Part shown: piece by piece, positions 1-6,447 of the stretch
Numbering within the stretch: the first letter of the stretch is position 1
Layout of the letters: every line of letters begins with the position of its first letter
Assembly (NCBI GenBank): GCA_003140275.1
Contig: PLJQ01000398.1
Location: 2,386 to 13,330, forward strand
Source of the DNA: Limisphaerales bacterium
GTDB lineage: Bacteria > Verrucomicrobiota > Verrucomicrobiia > Limisphaerales > PALSA-1396
Direction: 5' to 3'
Length of the DNA stretch: 10,945 nt
Program-made: the position numbers and the translations under genes
Notes under the pieces: model-generated
Seen by the model: only the letters and a program-made list of their open reading frames with translations
Databases searched by the model: none
What the model was told of the DNA's origin: nothing

Positions 1-464
1 GTTACCTGCAATTCTGCGCGCAAGGCGGCATCGGCGGGCGGTGCATCACCCAAACCTTCGAGGAAGGCTTTGAAATAAAAGCCAGTGCCGCCGCACAGAA
101 TGGGCACCCGGCCACGCGCTTGGATTTCTTTGACGGCCTGACGAGCAAGCCGCGAAAATTGCGCGGCATCGAACGAACTGGTCAGATCGACCACATCAAT
201 CAAATGATGCGGCACGCGCTGACGCTCCCGGGGTGATGGCTTGGCGGTGCCGATGTCGAGGCCACGATAGACTTGCATTGAATCGACCGAAATAATTTCG
301 CCGCCAAGTCGTTCGGCCAATAGCAGCGCCACTGCCGATTTGCCGACGGCCGTTGGGCCGGCGAGGAGGAGAGGGCAAGGAAATCGGTCTTCAGAGGTCT
401 GCGGTCGGAGAGCCGGCTCCTGGCTTCCAACTTCTGACCTCTGCCTTCTGACTTCCGGCTGCAT
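1..464 (-). CDS. miaA: tRNA dimethylallyltransferase MiaA, 5' part (3' end outside window)
   Basis: MiaA transfers a dimethylallyl group to N6 of A37 in tRNAs that read UNN codons. The translation has the family hallmarks in order: P-loop GPTAVGKS at residues 36-43, the DSMQVYRGLDIGTAKPS segment at about 55-73, VPHHLIDVVDL just after, and ILCGGTGFYFKA near 119-130. The window holds 154 codons and the C-terminal half is missing. The only start in frame is the ATG at 464. A TGA lies two codons upstream, and no ATG, GTG or TTG occurs before the P-loop. Most MiaA proteins start about 8-10 residues before the P-loop, so this one has about 25 extra Arg/Glu/Gln/Ser-rich residues, encoded by repeat DNA. 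An AAGG touches the ATG, too close for a normal ribosome site. The gene follows lgt by 6 bases in the same direction, so the two are probably cotranscribed. Identity is certain; the start is less so. Confidence 0.95.
   Translation of the reverse strand, partial: MQPEVRRQRSEVGSQEPALRPQTSEDRFPCPLLLAGPTAVGKSAVALLLAERLGGEIISVDSMQVYRGLDIGTAKPSPRERQRVPHHLIDVVDLTSSFDAAQFSRLARQAVKEIQARGRVPILCGGTGFYFKAFLEGLGDAPPADAALRAELQV
417..458. repeat. degenerate heptanucleotide tandem repeat inside miaA 5' end
   Basis: Read on the plus strand, units of seven bases follow each other: CTCCTGG, CTTCCAA, CTTCTGA, CCTCTGC, CTTCTGA, CTTCCGG (consensus CTTCTGA). The array overlaps codons 3-16 of miaA. Next to it, CAGAGGTC at 392-399 is an exact inverted copy of GACCTCTG at 436-443, with the 10-base palindrome GAGCCGGCTC at 410-419 between them, so the segment could fold. 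A 10-base piece (446-455) recurs exactly, inverted, at 6370-6379 behind glnD, which suggests a dispersed repeat family. Confidence 0.65.
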
Positions 465-470
465 CCTTCA

Positions 471-1241
471 CTATCCTAGTTTTTCCTGACGACGCGGCAG
501 TTTCCAGAATAACAGAAGACCCGCGCCTAAAATGCCGACGCTGACCAATTGGGCGGGCGTCACCATCCCGCCGAGATAGTAAACCGGATAATCGCCACGA
601 AACGTCTCGACGAAAGTTCGCAACACGGCGTAGCCGACCAGATACGTTGCGAAAATCTGGCCGTCGAATTTCTTGCGGCGATACAGCCACGCCAGCGCTG
701 CGTAGAGCGCAAAGTTAAGCAAGGATTCATAAATTTGAGTTGGATGCACCGGCGCACCGTGAGTTTCGTGATCGGCGGGAAATCGAATCGCCCACGGAAG
801 GTCGCAAGCGCGACCATAACAACAACCATTCATCAAGCAACCAATGCGGCCAATGGCGTGGCCCAAAGCAATGCTTGGTGCCAGAATGTCGGCCAGTTTC
901 CATAACGGAAGTTTTTTTGCGCGGATGTAGATGATGCCGGCCAGGGACGCGCCGATCAGTCCGCCGTAAAAAACCAGGCCGCCATGATGCACCATGAAAA
1001 TTTCCCAGAGCGGCTGGCTGGCGAATTGTTCACGCCAATACGAAACGACATAGAGTGTGCGCGCCCCAACAATCGTGCCGAGCATGAGCCAGGGGCCGAG
1101 GTCGATGATTTTTTCCGCGGCCACGCCGTCGCGCAATCCACGTCGGCTCGCCGTCCATAGCCCGGCCAGAAAGCCTAACGCGACCAGCACGCCGTACCAG
1201 TGGATGGAAAGGCTGCCGAGTCGAAACGCAATTTTATGCAC
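471..1241 (-). CDS. lgt: prolipoprotein diacylglyceryl transferase Lgt
   Basis: Lgt is an inner-membrane enzyme. It moves the diacylglyceryl group of phosphatidylglycerol onto the lipobox cysteine of prolipoproteins, the first step of lipoprotein maturation. The 256-residue product is of family length and has several hydrophobic segments. Visible family motifs are the N-terminal IHWYGVLVALGF (residues 13-24), HGGLVFYGGLIG (86-97), the Lgt signature GRIGCLMNGCCYGR (131-144), HPTQIYES (166-173) and RTFVETFRGD (208-217). The start is a GTG, chosen because MHKIAFRLG...IHWYG matches the usual Lgt N-terminus; no clear Shine-Dalgarno site precedes it. At the position of the E. coli functional His103 (GGxxFHGG) this protein has Tyr92; GGLVFYGG is, as far as I recall, a common variant in other phyla. 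The gene lies 44 bases after the DUF3106 gene and 6 bases before miaA, all in one direction. Confidence 0.97.
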   Translation of the reverse strand: MHKIAFRLGSLSIHWYGVLVALGFLAGLWTASRRGLRDGVAAEKIIDLGPWLMLGTIVGARTLYVVSYWREQFASQPLWEIFMVHHGGLVFYGGLIGASLAGIIYIRAKKLPLWKLADILAPSIALGHAIGRIGCLMNGCCYGRACDLPWAIRFPADHETHGAPVHPTQIYESLLNFALYAALAWLYRRKKFDGQIFATYLVGYAVLRTFVETFRGDYPVYYLGGMVTPAQLVSVGILGAGLLLFWKLPRRQEKLG

Positions 1242-1285
1242 GATGACGCAACTTAAAGAATGCGTGAGAGAGTGACAAGACCGAA

Positions 1286-2335
1286 TCAGCGAACTTTATT
1301 GGTGGCCAAGGGCACGCTGTCAGGACTGGCGGGCGCTGCCAGGTTCGGATCCAATCTCAACGAAGGCGGCAAGGGGTCCACTCCCGGAGGCATCGGCGGC
1401 ATCTGAGCGAGGTACCGGACGAGTCGTTGCCAGGCATCGCGCTCGCCGGGGGACATTTTCCCCCAGCGTTCGGCGCTTTTCAAAAACTGCTGCTGCTCAT
1501 GGGCGGTCATGCGGGTGAACTTGCCAAACGATTGCAAACAAAGTTCACGAGTGGCTTTGGGGAGTTGCTGAAACGACTGGAGAGTTTTTTTCATCTGTTC
1601 GCGCTCCGCCTCGGAAAGCGTGCTGAGCGTTTTTTCCTTTTCAGCCGGTGTGAGTTCAAAGAAATGATTGAACTGGTCCCTCATTCGCTGCCGCTCGTCG
1701 GGGGACGAAGCGTTCCAGCGGGCCAGTTTTTCTTCCGCGTCACGGCGTTTGTCGGGGGGAAGTTCCAGCAATACCTTTTGATTGTTGGTGACGGTATCGC
1801 CAGGTAAGCCGAAGTAGCTGCTGGTGGATTCATACTCCAAGATCTCTGCTTGCAACTGTTCCGGCAGGATAATCCATTGATCCATGCGTTCTTCGACCAA
1901 GGCGCGATCGGCTTTGGGAACGGAGGCGAGGATCGTGGTCCAATTGGTCGCGGGCGCTTTCATGAACCGCAACATATACCAATGAAGTTGGGTGGTGCTC
2001 AGACGCAATATGCGCTCTTCTGGCGGGAGCGATTCATATTCCTGCAATTTCGCCAGAATGGCCTGCCGGTCTGCGGGATCGCGTGCCGCCAGCCGCTCCT
2101 CGCGTTCGTCAGCGTCCATCGCCAGCAGTTCGCGAAAAAAATCAACGGGCGACCTGGCCGGCGAAACAACCGACGGAACATTGGTTGAGACACGCGAAGC
2201 GGTTGAAGTCACGGGCACGAGAAGTTTTGCGTCGGGTTGGGCGACAAGTTGCGCGACAAGCCATGGGTAAACGCCCAAACCGAGAAGCAACCAGGTAAAG
2301 TCGCGCAAGAGTGATATTGGCTGAGGCCCCTTCAT
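1286..2335 (-). CDS. DUF3106-type helical-repeat envelope protein
   Basis: A 349-residue protein with a hydrophobic N-terminal segment (about 14-32) that is either a signal peptide or a signal anchor, then a Pro/Ser/Thr-rich linker (40-63). The rest is mostly charged and helical, with repeating units of the form L-P-x-x-x-R ... L/F ... W/F ... L-S/T-P-x-E/D-R. Examples are LPPEERILRL near 103, LPPDKRRDA near 192, SSPDERQRM near 210, LTPAEKEKT near 228, LSEAEREQM near 240 and MSPGERDAW near 294. This is the DUF3106 pattern, a family of unknown function. The C-terminus is Pro-rich. Its ATG overlaps the stop of the upstream anti-sigma-like gene (ATGA, 2332-2335), a strong sign of translational coupling. 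I infer a periplasmic partner or sensor for the sigma/anti-sigma pair, by analogy with helical periplasmic sensors of the CpxP/Spy type; the sequence does not prove this. Confidence 0.85.
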   Translation of the reverse strand: MKGPQPISLLRDFTWLLLGLGVYPWLVAQLVAQPDAKLLVPVTSTASRVSTNVPSVVSPARSPVDFFRELLAMDADEREERLAARDPADRQAILAKLQEYESLPPEERILRLSTTQLHWYMLRFMKAPATNWTTILASVPKADRALVEERMDQWIILPEQLQAEILEYESTSSYFGLPGDTVTNNQKVLLELPPDKRRDAEEKLARWNASSPDERQRMRDQFNHFFELTPAEKEKTLSTLSEAEREQMKKTLQSFQQLPKATRELCLQSFGKFTRMTAHEQQQFLKSAERWGKMSPGERDAWQRLVRYLAQMPPMPPGVDPLPPSLRLDPNLAAPASPDSVPLATNKVR

Positions 2336-2838
2336 TTCAACAATGCGAGGAGTTCACGATCAGGCTGCAGCGGAGTGTGGCTTAAATGATTGATTGCGTT
2401 AAAGTTTTCCCAGACTTCGAGACTGGACAAGGAAATCACGCCGGAAACCTTGGGCAGGCTTTGCGCTATTTGTGCTCGCATGATGACTCGATGATGTTGG
2501 TAACCGAGCAAACCCACACACAAAACGACGATGGCAACGGTCGCTTTCGGCAACCAGCCAAATGCGGGCCAACACAACAATCTCCGCCAAGCTGTGTGCG
2601 CCCAAGATTGTCCGGCCGCCTTCCCCTCCAAGGCTCGCAGAACTCGGTTGGTGAAATTTGAGGCGATGGGCACATCGGACAATTGTTCCAGAAGTTGATT
2701 CAAGCCTGTCTCTCTCTCCCAGTCCGTTTGGGCGTCCGGATGCGCCGCCAGAAAGACCTGCAATTGGGCCTCTTCAGCATCGGTCAGTTTGCGTCGCCAG
2801 CTTAATTCGCAGAGTTGACGGTAGAGCGGATCGTTCAT
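2332..2838 (-). CDS. putative anti-sigma factor, single-pass membrane protein, no zinc motif
   Basis: A 168-residue protein immediately downstream of an ECF sigma gene. Residues 1-72 form a soluble, mostly helical N-terminal part (LCELSWRRKLTDAEEAQLQVF, HPDAQTDWERETGLNQLLEQL, FTNRVLRAL) of the type found in cytoplasmic sigma-binding domains of anti-sigma factors from Verrucomicrobia and Planctomycetes. Residues about 98-113 (KATVAIVVLCVGLLGY) form one membrane span, leaving a roughly 55-residue tail outside. The HxxxCxxC motif of zinc-containing anti-sigma factors is absent. The ATG at 2838 follows the sigma stop by 48 bases. The call rests on gene position, topology and general resemblance; direct homology to a named family is not something I can show. 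Sequestering the neighbouring sigma factor at the inner membrane is the likely role. Confidence 0.75.
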   Translation of the reverse strand: MNDPLYRQLCELSWRRKLTDAEEAQLQVFLAAHPDAQTDWERETGLNQLLEQLSDVPIASNFTNRVLRALEGKAAGQSWAHTAWRRLLCWPAFGWLPKATVAIVVLCVGLLGYQHHRVIMRAQIAQSLPKVSGVISLSSLEVWENFNAINHLSHTPLQPDRELLALLK

Positions 2839-2856
2839 AACGTCGTTGTCATTCTT

Positions 2857-2884
2857 ATTATACCCGTTGCCCCGGCAAAGTTGC
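2857..2884 (-). promoter_or_regulatory. possible promoter between sigma and anti-sigma genes
   Basis: On the minus strand the gap before the anti-sigma-like gene holds GCAACTTT (2884-2877) followed 14 bases later by an exact TATAAT (2862-2857). GCAACTTT resembles the GCAACCTT found upstream of the sigma gene. The upstream box overlaps the last sigma codons, and no canonical TTGACA lies at the right distance. This could be a secondary promoter or chance. Confidence 0.25.
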
Positions 2885-2886
2885 GT

Positions 2887-3498
2887 TCATTTTGGCATCT
2901 CGCGCCAAACGCCCGTGCGCAGGTAGGGTTTGAGTTTTTGCTTCAATGTTTCGCGACCTCGGTGAATCAGGGACTTGGTCGCGGACAGCGAGCAGCCCAG
3001 CACCCCGGCGATTTCTTCGTAGCTCAATTCGTCCCCGCGACAGAGCAGAATCGCGGTGCGTTGGTTTTCTGGCAATTCCGCCAGCGCCTCGGCGATTTTG
3101 TGCTCCAGTTCGCCGTGCAACAGGGCGTCGGGTGGTGAAAAGTTTTTCTCATCCTTGAACTGGCGCAATGGCTGGTCCTCATGTTCGGCGTGCGTCGCGT
3201 CCAGCGAATCCGCCGGGTGTCGCGAGCGGCGGCGAATTTCGTTCAGGCAAAGATTGCGGGCGATGGTAAACAGCCAGGTGGAAAATTTGGCGGAAATCTC
3301 ATAACGGTGGGCTGATTTGTAAACCTGCAGGAAGACGTTCTGCGCCAGGTCCTCGGCTTCGGTGGCATCCTTCAACATCCGGCCGATGAGATTCGTTACC
3401 GGCTGTTTGTATTTATCGACCAACTCGGCAAAAGCGCCCATGTCACCCCGCTTGGCACGGAGCATCAGAGACGCATCAGGATCGAGATTGATGGACAT
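2887..3498 (-). CDS. RNA polymerase ECF-type sigma-70 factor
   Basis: A 203-residue ECF sigma factor that directs RNA polymerase to a specific set of promoters. Region 2 spans about residues 10-95: FAELVDKYKQPVTNLIGRML, then DATEAEDLAQNVFLQVYKS (44-62) and FSTWLFTIARNLCLNEIRRR (72-91), the core-binding and -10 recognition part. A charged linker rich in His, Asp and Glu (92-128) follows. Region 4 spans about 135-190: LPENQRTAILLCRGDELSYEEIAGVLGCSLSATKSLIHRGRE, a helix-turn-helix for the -35 element. ATG at 3498 was chosen because MSINLDPDASLMLRAKRGD fits the usual short lead into region 2; an ATG at 3543 would add 15 unrelated residues. Both lack a clear ribosome site. The anti-sigma-like and DUF3106 genes follow. 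Divergent to glnD. Confidence 0.93.
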   Translation of the reverse strand: MSINLDPDASLMLRAKRGDMGAFAELVDKYKQPVTNLIGRMLKDATEAEDLAQNVFLQVYKSAHRYEISAKFSTWLFTIARNLCLNEIRRRSRHPADSLDATHAEHEDQPLRQFKDEKNFSPPDALLHGELEHKIAEALAELPENQRTAILLCRGDELSYEEIAGVLGCSLSATKSLIHRGRETLKQKLKPYLRTGVWREMPK

Positions 3499-3533
3499 TA
3501 CGATGGCAAAGTAACAAAACCCGCTTTGGTCAC

Positions 3534-3552
3534 AAGGTTGCAATAAGGTTGG
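3534..3552 (-). promoter_or_regulatory. direct CAACCTT repeats upstream of the sigma gene, possible ECF -35 site
   Basis: On the minus strand CAACCTT occurs twice, 11 bases apart (CCAACCTT at 3552-3545 and GCAACCTT at 3541-3534), one helical turn. They lie 36-54 bases before the proposed sigma start. An AAC-containing -35 element is typical for ECF sigma factors, which often drive their own operon. A matching -10 box is not obvious; GTTAC near 3516-3512 is the nearest candidate. The repeats sit within the intergenic region shared with glnD, so either gene could be affected. Confidence 0.3.
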
Positions 3553-3582
3553 GTTCTTGCGTTGGCTGGGATTTCCGGCCTA

Positions 3583-6366
3583 ATGTGCGAACGGATGCCA
3601 ACGTTGTCGGAAAAAATCGAATTGAACGCGGCCGCGCGGCTGCCGTTACCGGTCGGTCGCTTGCCCACGCAGGAGCTCGCGCGCTACAAAACGTTTCTCA
3701 AGGTGGAAACACATCGGCTGAAAATACTCCATCGCGCCGGCGCCAAAGGGCAGGAAATTTGCCAGGCGCGCGCGGAAATTCTTGACGTTCTGATCCGTTA
3801 TTTATGGGCGGCGGCCAAAAGCAGCCTCTCTTCGCAGGCGCAAAAAGAGTTTCCGCCGTTGGCGGTGATCGCCATCGGCGGTTATGGTCGCGCGGAACTC
3901 AATCCGCAAAGCGACATTGATTTCATGTTTCTCCATGACGGCCAGGTTGTGGCGAGCGGCAAACCGCTGCCCCACCTCGCAAAAATCATCGATGGTATTT
4001 TGTATCCGTTGTGGGACATCGGGTTGAAAATCGGTTATTCCGTGCGGAGTATTGGGGATTGCGTTAAAGTGGCCACCAGCGACATGCAATCAAAAACCTC
4101 GCTCATCGAGTCGCGGCTCCTCATCGGCGATGAAATCCTCTTCAACAAATTTCAGAAAACCGTCCTGGCCAAATGCGTCGAGGGACAGGAAGGCAAGTAC
4201 ATTGCCGAGCGGTTGGCAGATCAGGCTGCGCGACACGCCAGGTTCGGCAACTCCGCCTGCATGCAGGAACCCAATATCAAAAACGGCTGCGGCGGCCTGC
4301 GCGATCATCAAAACCTGCTCTGGATGGCGTATTTCAAATACCGCACCCGCTCGTTGAAACAAATGCAGCAGCGCGATCTTATCAGCGATGGCGAGCGCAA
4401 ACAACTCGAAGCAGCCTACGATTTTTTGCTCCGTACGCGCACCGAACTGCAATACCACGTCGAGCGTCCGGCGGATGTGCTTACCAAGAGTTTGCAACCT
4501 GCCATCGCGCATAACCTCAGTTACACCGACCGTTCGCCGAGCAAACGGCTGGAAAGATTCATGCGGGACGTTTACACCCACGCGCGGAACATTTACCTCA
4601 TCAACCGCATCTTGGAACAGCGGCTGGCGTTGTTGCCGTCTCCGAAGCGGCTCAAATTCTTGCGCGGCTTTATCGGGGGGCGTACTTTCAACCAACCGGT
4701 GGTGGATGGTTTCAAGTTCCTGGACGGATACATCCACCCCAATTCGCCGCAAATTTTTCACGATCAACCCCGCCGGCTCATGCGCGTTTTTCTCCACGCC
4801 CAACAACGTGGTCTCTTGGTGCATCCCGATCTCGCCCAACTTGTTCGCAACCAGCTTCCGCTGGTCGATCGCGCATTCTTGACCGACGAGCACGTGCGGG
4901 AAACCTTCCTGGCCATTCTCAATCAGCGCGGCAACGTGGCGCCCGTTTTGCGCGCCATGCACGATGTCGGACTGCTCGGCAAATACATCCCTGAGTTCGG
5001 CAAGCTCACCTGTCTGGTGCAACATGAGTTTTATCATCAATACACCGCGGATGAGCACACTCTGGTTTGTCTGGAAAAGCTGGACCGGGTGTGGGAAGCG
5101 AAGGAGCCGCCCTCCAACAGTTACGCGCCGATCTTTCAGAATCTGGAGCGTCCCTTTGTTTTGTACCTGGCGTTGCTGCTCCACGATACCGGCAAGGCGG
5201 ACGGTTACGGCAAACATTCCGAAGTTGGCGGCCGAATCGCCCTGCGCGTCGCCAAACGCCTGGGACTGGACTCGGCCACCACGCACACCTTGCAGCGCGT
5301 CATCGAACATCACCTGCTCATGGCCCACATCTCACAGCGACGCGACCTGGAAGACCCGGCAGTCATTCGCAGTTTTGGCGAACAAGTGCAAACACCGGAA
5401 ACGCTGGTCTTGCTCACGCTGCACACGTTCGTCGATTCGCTGGCCACGAGCGATAAACTATGGAATGGTTTCAAGGATTCCCTTTTGTGGACGCTGTACC
5501 TGAAGACCATGCCCCTGCTGACGGGCAGCAGGGAGTTCCTTCGCGTCGAGGAAAAACAACGCGAACGGCTGGCGGAAGAAGTCCGCCGGTGGCTGCCTGA
5601 ACATTTGAGCGAGGAAGAATTGAATGCCCACTTTACGGCGGTGCCACCGCGCTATTTTCAAATTCATACGGCCAAAGAAATTGTGGATGACCTCCTCCTT
5701 ACCCATCGGTTCATGCGCCTGCAGATTGCGGAAGAGGAGAGTGCTCTCGAACCGGTCGTCAACTGGCACAATGAGCCGGATCGCGGTTACAATGCCGTCA
5801 AAATCTGCACTTGGGACCGCGCCGGGCTGTTCAGTAACATCGCCGGCTCGTTCAGCGCCTGCGGCTTGAACATTTTGAGCGCCCAGATTTTTACCCGCGA
5901 CGACGGTATTGTGCTGGACACATTTTTTGTGACCGACGCCAAAACCGGACTGTTGGCCGATCAACCGGCGCGCGAACAATTTGAGAGTCTGCTCCTAAAA
6001 GTGTTGACCGGCGGTGAAGTGGATTTCCACGCGTTGATTGAGCGGCAGCGAATCAGCCGACCGCTGTATCAATCGCTGGAAGGGGAGCATATCCCCACGC
6101 GTATTTATATCGACAACGAAGTCTCCGAAAGCCGCACGGTCATCGAAATCGAAACGGAAGACCGGCTGGGCCTGCTTTACGTCATCTCGCAGACTCTCAC
6201 CGAACTCGCCCTTGACATTTCCGTCGCCAAAATCTGCACCGAAAAGGGCGCTGCGATTGACACTTTTTACGTTGCCGAAAGCAACGGGCAAAAAATACAT
6301 GGTCAGGAACGTCATAAAACCATTGAACGAAAACTCCACGCAGCCATCGTGGGTCTCGGCGCTTAA
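3583..6366 (+). CDS. glnD: [protein-PII] uridylyltransferase / uridylyl-removing enzyme GlnD
   Basis: GlnD is the cytoplasmic glutamine sensor of nitrogen control: it uridylylates PII (GlnB/GlnK) when glutamine is low and removes UMP when glutamine is high. At 927 residues it is close to the family length. Domains in order: nucleotidyltransferase with GGYGRAELNPQSDID (about 99-113), including the metal-binding Asp111 and Asp113; the conserved NIKNGCGGLRDHQ block near 228-240; an HD hydrolase domain with LLLHDTGK (His534-Asp535), KHSEVGG and the IEHHLLMAHISQRRD block; then two C-terminal ACT domains (about 739-790, DRAGLFSNIAGSF; about 853-905, DRLGLLYVISQTL) for glutamine sensing. The reading frame also has a TTG at 3562 and an ATG at 3595. 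None has a good Shine-Dalgarno site, so the start is uncertain by about 12 codons. No PII or glutamine synthetase gene is in the window. Confidence 0.96.
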   Translation: MCERMPTLSEKIELNAAARLPLPVGRLPTQELARYKTFLKVETHRLKILHRAGAKGQEICQARAEILDVLIRYLWAAAKSSLSSQAQKEFPPLAVIAIGGYGRAELNPQSDIDFMFLHDGQVVASGKPLPHLAKIIDGILYPLWDIGLKIGYSVRSIGDCVKVATSDMQSKTSLIESRLLIGDEILFNKFQKTVLAKCVEGQEGKYIAERLADQAARHARFGNSACMQEPNIKNGCGGLRDHQNLLWMAYFKYRTRSLKQMQQRDLISDGERKQLEAAYDFLLRTRTELQYHVERPADVLTKSLQPAIAHNLSYTDRSPSKRLERFMRDVYTHARNIYLINRILEQRLALLPSPKRLKFLRGFIGGRTFNQPVVDGFKFLDGYIHPNSPQIFHDQPRRLMRVFLHAQQRGLLVHPDLAQLVRNQLPLVDRAFLTDEHVRETFLAILNQRGNVAPVLRAMHDVGLLGKYIPEFGKLTCLVQHEFYHQYTADEHTLVCLEKLDRVWEAKEPPSNSYAPIFQNLERPFVLYLALLLHDTGKADGYGKHSEVGGRIALRVAKRLGLDSATTHTLQRVIEHHLLMAHISQRRDLEDPAVIRSFGEQVQTPETLVLLTLHTFVDSLATSDKLWNGFKDSLLWTLYLKTMPLLTGSREFLRVEEKQRERLAEEVRRWLPEHLSEEELNAHFTAVPPRYFQIHTAKEIVDDLLLTHRFMRLQIAEEESALEPVVNWHNEPDRGYNAVKICTWDRAGLFSNIAGSFSACGLNILSAQIFTRDDGIVLDTFFVTDAKTGLLADQPAREQFESLLLKVLTGGEVDFHALIERQRISRPLYQSLEGEHIPTRIYIDNEVSESRTVIEIETEDRLGLLYVISQTLTELALDISVAKICTEKGAAIDTFYVAESNGQKIHGQERHKTIERKLHAAIVGLGA

Positions 6367-6402
6367 GTCGAAGTCAGAACCTCCATTGGCCAGCTTCTCA
6401 GT

Positions 6403-6436
6403 AACTTTGAACTTTGAACTTTGAACTTTGAACTTT
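6403..6436 (+). repeat. heptanucleotide tandem repeat (AACTTTG) between glnD and psd
   Basis: Four perfect copies of AACTTTG (6403-6430) and a partial fifth AACTTT (6431-6436). It is directly followed by the psd ribosome site. Upstream in the same gap, GAAGTCAGAA at 6370-6379 is the inverted copy of part of the repeat in miaA. Perfect tandem heptamers can change copy number by slippage. The array lies in the psd leader, not in coding sequence. Confidence 0.9.
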
Positions 6437-6440
6437 AAGG
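6437..6440 (+). promoter_or_regulatory. psd ribosome binding site
   Basis: AAGG, 7 bases before the ATG at 6448. It is one of the few usable Shine-Dalgarno-like sites in the window and supports that start. It begins immediately after the heptamer array. Confidence 0.5.
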
Positions 6441-6447
6441 TAAATGC

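Noticed and set aside
549..905. 118-codon plus-strand frame opposite lgt
   Set aside because: It is antisense to the Lgt signature region and lacks recognisable features.
1427..2270. Plus-strand open frames opposite the DUF3106 gene
   Set aside because: The minus frame has clear repeated DUF3106 units, a signal segment and an ATGA overlap with its neighbour. The plus frames show no motif.
2836..2853. Tiny leader frame of five codons overlapping the anti-sigma-like start (minus strand)
   Set aside because: It has an ATG and an overlapping TGA, but it is too short to distinguish from chance and has no ribosome site.
3496..3543. Longer sigma factor start at 3543
   Set aside because: It would add 15 residues (including two Cys) unlike ECF N-termini and would cover the candidate promoter repeats; the ATG at 3498 gives a normal ECF length.
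4090..5328. 412-codon open frame on the minus strand inside glnD
   Set aside because: It lies wholly antisense to strongly conserved GlnD motifs, has no family resemblance and no start context. Long antisense frames are common in GC-biased coding DNA.
6403..6436. CRISPR-like array
   Set aside because: The unit is seven bases with no spacers; it is a simple tandem repeat and no cas genes are present.
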